Source of the DNA: Wolfiporia cocos
Taxonomy: Eukaryota; Basidiomycota; Agaricomycetes; Polyporales; Phaeolaceae
Assembly (NCBI GenBank): GCA_029448655.1
Contig: JACCLO010000004.1
Span: forward strand, 2,294,001 to 2,358,000
DNA: 64,000 nucleotides
Direction: 5' to 3'
This document shows, in pieces, positions 60,730 to 64,000 of this stretch. Both the position numbers and the translations under genes were made by a program. The notes under the pieces are model-generated. The model saw only the letters and a program-made list of their open reading frames with translations. It was not told the DNA's origin and made no database searches. Each line of letters starts with the position of its first letter. The stretch's first letter is position 1.

Positions 60730-63109
60730 CGGATCACTCTTCGGTTATTTGTCTCCCTTCTTATATCGTCGACCCCGAAAGTAACTGTGCCAGAACCATG
60801 CGCGAGACAAACATCCCTATGCAAGGACCCACAAACTTTGATACGAACCATGTCCCTCGTGTCCCATAGTATTGAAATGACATTTAGGTTATGTCACCTT
60901 TTCTGAAATACACATACCAGCGGTCCCATGCACCCCAGAACTGTAAATTCCCGCAGTCTAATCAGAACCATCTGGAACGCGAATTGTTGTGCAGCTTCTA
61001 GTTAACAAGAGTCAGTGAATAGCGATGCGGAACTGGTCACGGCGTGATATCAGGATATCAGGCGGTTTCTGACGGCCATAGCAGCACTCTAGACGGGGGA
61101 AGAATGGGTATTAAGAAGGTGATGAGCACAGCCTGGGGGCATCGACACCCGCTCTACAGAATCCCTAGACACTTTGTCTGTCCTTTACGCACTGTGGTCG
61201 CCGCGCCAATAGAACAATTCATAACTTGCGAACAGTATGACTGCCCTCGTGCACTTCAACATTCGTGTCCTAGGGAGTGCACTTTGACTCCGGCACGATG
61301 CGATTGGATGCGTATTGGTATGCGCGACAGCCTGTCAGCACTGTACGCGCAGCCATGCCCTTAGAACGAGGCTAAAGCGACTTTGCGCAGCAGATCTGAT
61401 GAACCTGGACATTGAACGGATGCACATTCAACGAAGGGAGGGTATTCTGCGGCTACATGTCTTTGGCCCACTCTACCGTGATGACATGCGACAACCTCTG
61501 GAAGCATCTATAGTCACTATCAGAAGCGCATCCAAGGAGAATAGTGGCTGCGCAGATTCCTCCACGTAGTTCTCGGTCATTCGTTCAAGTATGACTCACT
61601 TACATTCGATGCCCGGCTCCAGCATTGGCAATCGGTGGTGTGTTGAGACAAAGGCATTATCTCGGTCATCGCGCAGCCCGCCACATATAGCGAAATCCCA
61701 GGCATTGCTCTGGCCATCGATAGGCATTGCTCTGGTCATCAATGGGAAGCCGCCGCGGCGGTGTTCGCATCCCGACAGTTCTCTGGCTCGGGACATGCAT
61801 TGATGCAGTGCATGTCGAACAGTCTACTGCGCGGTGATCGTCGCTGCCATTGGCACAGCTAGCGCAGTCGTCTCCATTATATGCGGATTGTACTTTTCTC
61901 GAGCTTATCACGCAGCTACCAGGCCCTGCTGCGTGCGGCAGGCATGGGAGCCCTCATTGCTCAGCGAGCTCCCAGACCTGCCACGCGCAGCGCATCTACA
62001 ACACAGTATATACCTGTGTATGCGGATTGTACTTTCTCGAGCCTATCACGCAAACATCAGCACCCGCTGCGTGCGGCAGGTATGGGAGCCCTCATTGCTC
62101 GGCAGGCTCCCAGACCTGCCACGCGCAGCGCATCTACAGCAGAGTATTTACTTGTACAGCGCGATGACGGAGATGAACGAAGAGGAGACGTGCATGGGCC
62201 AGCTGCTAGGAGGCGATGACAGGCGAATAAGAACCAGATAGAACCGCTTACCGTCAGACCTGCGCCCGCTCTCGTGTGCAAACCGGCGGAATTTAGCTAA
62301 TTACCAACGTGGTTGGGAGCGGAACGACCAGAGTGGGATGTCAGCAGCGGAGGAAAGATGCAGACACGTCGCACGCAGCCCAGTCGGACTACGCCACAAC
62401 CAGACTACCCGGACCCAGCCAAAAAGGTGACAAATTGCAGCAAGTATCTTGCGCCTTTACCATGTGCTGCGTCTTCTGTATATATTTGGTGAGGACCATC
62501 CGTGGATGGAACCCAGAAGAGAAGTCATCGTAGATTCGTACATGAGAGCTTTCGAAAGGACGAATGAACCCCGCGAGAAATAGAGACTGAGTCACGTGTG
62601 ATATAATCTCTCATCTCATGTAACCACACAAGATGCTCGATGGCGTAGCGGCTGTAGTGGCTCTATTCCGTGGAATGTGGGGTGGTTTATGTAAAGTAAC
62701 AACAGGCTCGCACGTTTGTGCGCTGGTGCAAGCTTAGACCATCCCTTCAAAAAATTGGGTCACCTTGGCTGTCCAAAATGGAGATATGGCCCCGTATACT
62801 TTGTCTTTGACTGACAATCTCGCATGTCTTGTTGAGGCGAGCCATCTATTTATTCGTGCAGATGGTGCCATGGTCTGTATGCCCATCACAAGCCATTTGT
62901 CCTTTCTTCGTCACTATGTTTTTCATTGTCGCGTTCACTAGTTGCCAATCTCACTCGAATCGCCATATAAATCCATACATATGCATGAATCCAGACATGA
63001 TCCAACAAGTATGCAAGGATAAGGAAGGACATTCAAGGAAAACAACATGCAATGATTCGAGACATGGTGATGCACAGAAACCGGTTCGTCTTATTGATCC
63101 CATTGCTCG
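60730..63109. other. Intergenic region with a direct repeat
   Basis: No gene recognised in about 2.4 kb. Contains the ~140-bp tandem repeat at 61880-62159 and a short double unit near 61690-61740 (GGCATTGCTCTGG twice). Confidence 0.5.
61880..62159. repeat. Tandem duplication of a ~140-bp unit
   Basis: Units 61880-62018 and 62019-62159 both start TATGCGGATTGTACTTT and share GGGAGCCCTCATTGCTC and ACCTGCCACGCGCAGCGCAT with scattered differences. Frames through it give repeated short peptides but no known domain. Confidence 0.85.
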
Positions 63110-64000
63110 TCATACCTTGTGATGATCTCCTTGTACAACATTCTCCTCGGGATGATTGACGACCACTGGACTTGCTGTGAGAGTATTCGGAGACAAGCTG
63201 TGCACATTCGCCGACCACGTCGATCCATGGTTTGCACCACTGCCACTCGCGGAGCCGCGCCACTTGCCCATCTGCGCACATCGCGCTGCATGCTCCATGA
63301 CGGTACGGTATAGAACGTGATTGAAGCCAATGCACTGCAACCCAATGCATGCGACCCTTAGCGCACCCGCCGCGTACAGTTGCGCCACCTCGTACACGTT
63401 TTGCGGACAGGTATTCTTCCGCCCAGCGAGCGTCTCCTTCGTCAGTGCCTGTGTTGTCTTTCGTTCCGCGGTCGCCGTCGCAGTCGTGAGGATTATTCAA
63501 GGACACTGCTGTTAGCGGAAGCGCGAGCAGGGGTAAGGGACACTACCTCGGTCGGGAGGGTTTCCCACTCTTGTGGCGCAAGCTCGTCGAGCCAGAACGC
63601 GCGGTACGTGCCCGCGTAGTACCACTTGCCGTCCCTGTTGTAGAAGCATTCTGCGATCACGTCAGCTGCGCGCTGCGGACAAAAAAGGTGACCGTGCCAT
63701 ACCAGTGGATTTGTCGAGTTTTGCGGACTTGTCGACGGCCGCCCAGCGGTGAGCAGTGCTCACGCGCGGGTTGGTCGTGCACTTGAACACGGGCGTAAAG
63801 AAATAGCCGTGCTCTTCACGCTCGGTGCACCAGGACGTAGTGGACTGCTGGAAGACGCGATAGTTGCCTAGCCTGCCTGACGTGAGCATCCAGGAGTGTA
63901 TCTGAGCATCGTCACATACTGCGCACGGAGTGCCTACGCTCATCCACTGTCAAGTGATCAAAACCACACCTTCAAATCACCACTCACCGCTGGCACTGTT
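63110..64000 (-). CDS. DUF6697-like protein, C-terminal part, 5' end beyond window
   Basis: Exons 64000-63988 (partial), 63946-63703, 63650-63547 and 63448-63110 join in phase on the minus strand. Encoded blocks: GRLGNYRVFQQSTTSWCTER, EHGYFFTPVFKCTTNPRVST, NRDGKWYYAGTYRAFWLDEL, APQEWETLPTE, KETLAGRKNTCPQNVYEVAQ, LYAAGALRVACIGLQCIGFN. This combination (a WYYAGTY strand, EW-LP, and ALRV-LQC-GFN) is typical of the DUF6697 domain of Agaricomycete proteins, function unknown. The tail after GKWRG is Ser/Gly-rich and ends HHKV. The third intron (98 nt) was chosen because a shorter one leaves an in-frame stop. About 230 residues are visible. Confidence 0.75.

Noticed and set aside
62636..62710. tRNA-like start GCTCGATGGCGTAGCGGC
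   Set aside because: No matching GTTCGA loop or cloverleaf pairing downstream.
1..64000. CRISPR arrays, operons, phage or bacterial mobile elements
   Set aside because: Intron-rich eukaryotic gene structure throughout; no regularly spaced repeats were seen.

Overview
The window looks like nuclear DNA of a basidiomycete fungus, most likely an Agaricomycete. Genes are split by many very short introns (about 35-100 nt, mostly GT-AG with a few GC-AG), and there are no operons or ribosome binding sites. Several families are typical of mushroom-forming fungi: a DUF6534-type membrane protein, DUF6699- and DUF6697-like proteins, a NACHT-WD40 (NLR-like) protein, an intron-rich delta-12 desaturase and a cysteine-rich membrane protein. 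I joined exons by hand from splice-site consensus, reading phase and protein-family similarity. For the well-supported genes the exon lengths sum to an exact multiple of three, but no transcript evidence was available.

Layout. 0-2.1 kb: 3' part of a Ser/Thr kinase. 2.1-6.8 kb: mostly non-coding, with the remains of a DUF6534-like 7TM gene (-). 6.8-12.5 kb: secreted PL14-like polysaccharide lyase (+), ALG2 mannosyltransferase (+), DUF6699-like protein (-). 12.5-16.7 kb: gene-poor, with an inverted-repeat element that may be a MITE. 16.7-23 kb: delta-12 fatty acid desaturase (+), second DUF6699-like protein (-), CCDC124 homologue (+), calcipressin (+). 24.8-30.8 kb: broken F-box-like gene (-), cysteine-rich transmembrane protein (+), Ypt1/Rab1-type GTPase (-). 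31.3-36.3 kb: REV1 translesion polymerase (+) and a SAM methyltransferase (+). 37.9-43.1 kb: NACHT-WD40 protein (-). 44.3-47.2 kb: decayed hypothetical gene, a truncated copy of the methyltransferase end plus WD40 end, and a possible hAT transposon end. 47.7-56.4 kb: trifunctional thiamine gene THI20 type (+), two tandem NTH1-type DNA glycosylase genes (-), NatC subunit NAA35/MAK10 (-). 57.8-60.7 kb: mitochondrial tryptophanyl-tRNA synthetase (+) and a short P450-like protein (-). 63.1-64 kb: C-terminal part of a DUF6697-like protein (-).

Most genes are unrelated housekeeping functions: N-glycan assembly, lipid desaturation, ribosome-associated factor, calcineurin regulation, ER-Golgi transport, translesion synthesis and base excision repair, thiamine salvage, N-terminal acetylation, mitochondrial translation. 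The most unusual signal is at the NLR locus. The C-terminal WD40 end of the NACHT gene and its downstream flank form a segment with essentially no CpG dinucleotides. The segment begins sharply inside an otherwise CpG-rich gene. It is repeated about 8 kb away as a truncated copy that also carries the last exon of the neighbouring methyltransferase. This suggests a segmental duplication whose copies passed through CpG methylation and deamination while the reading frame stayed open.
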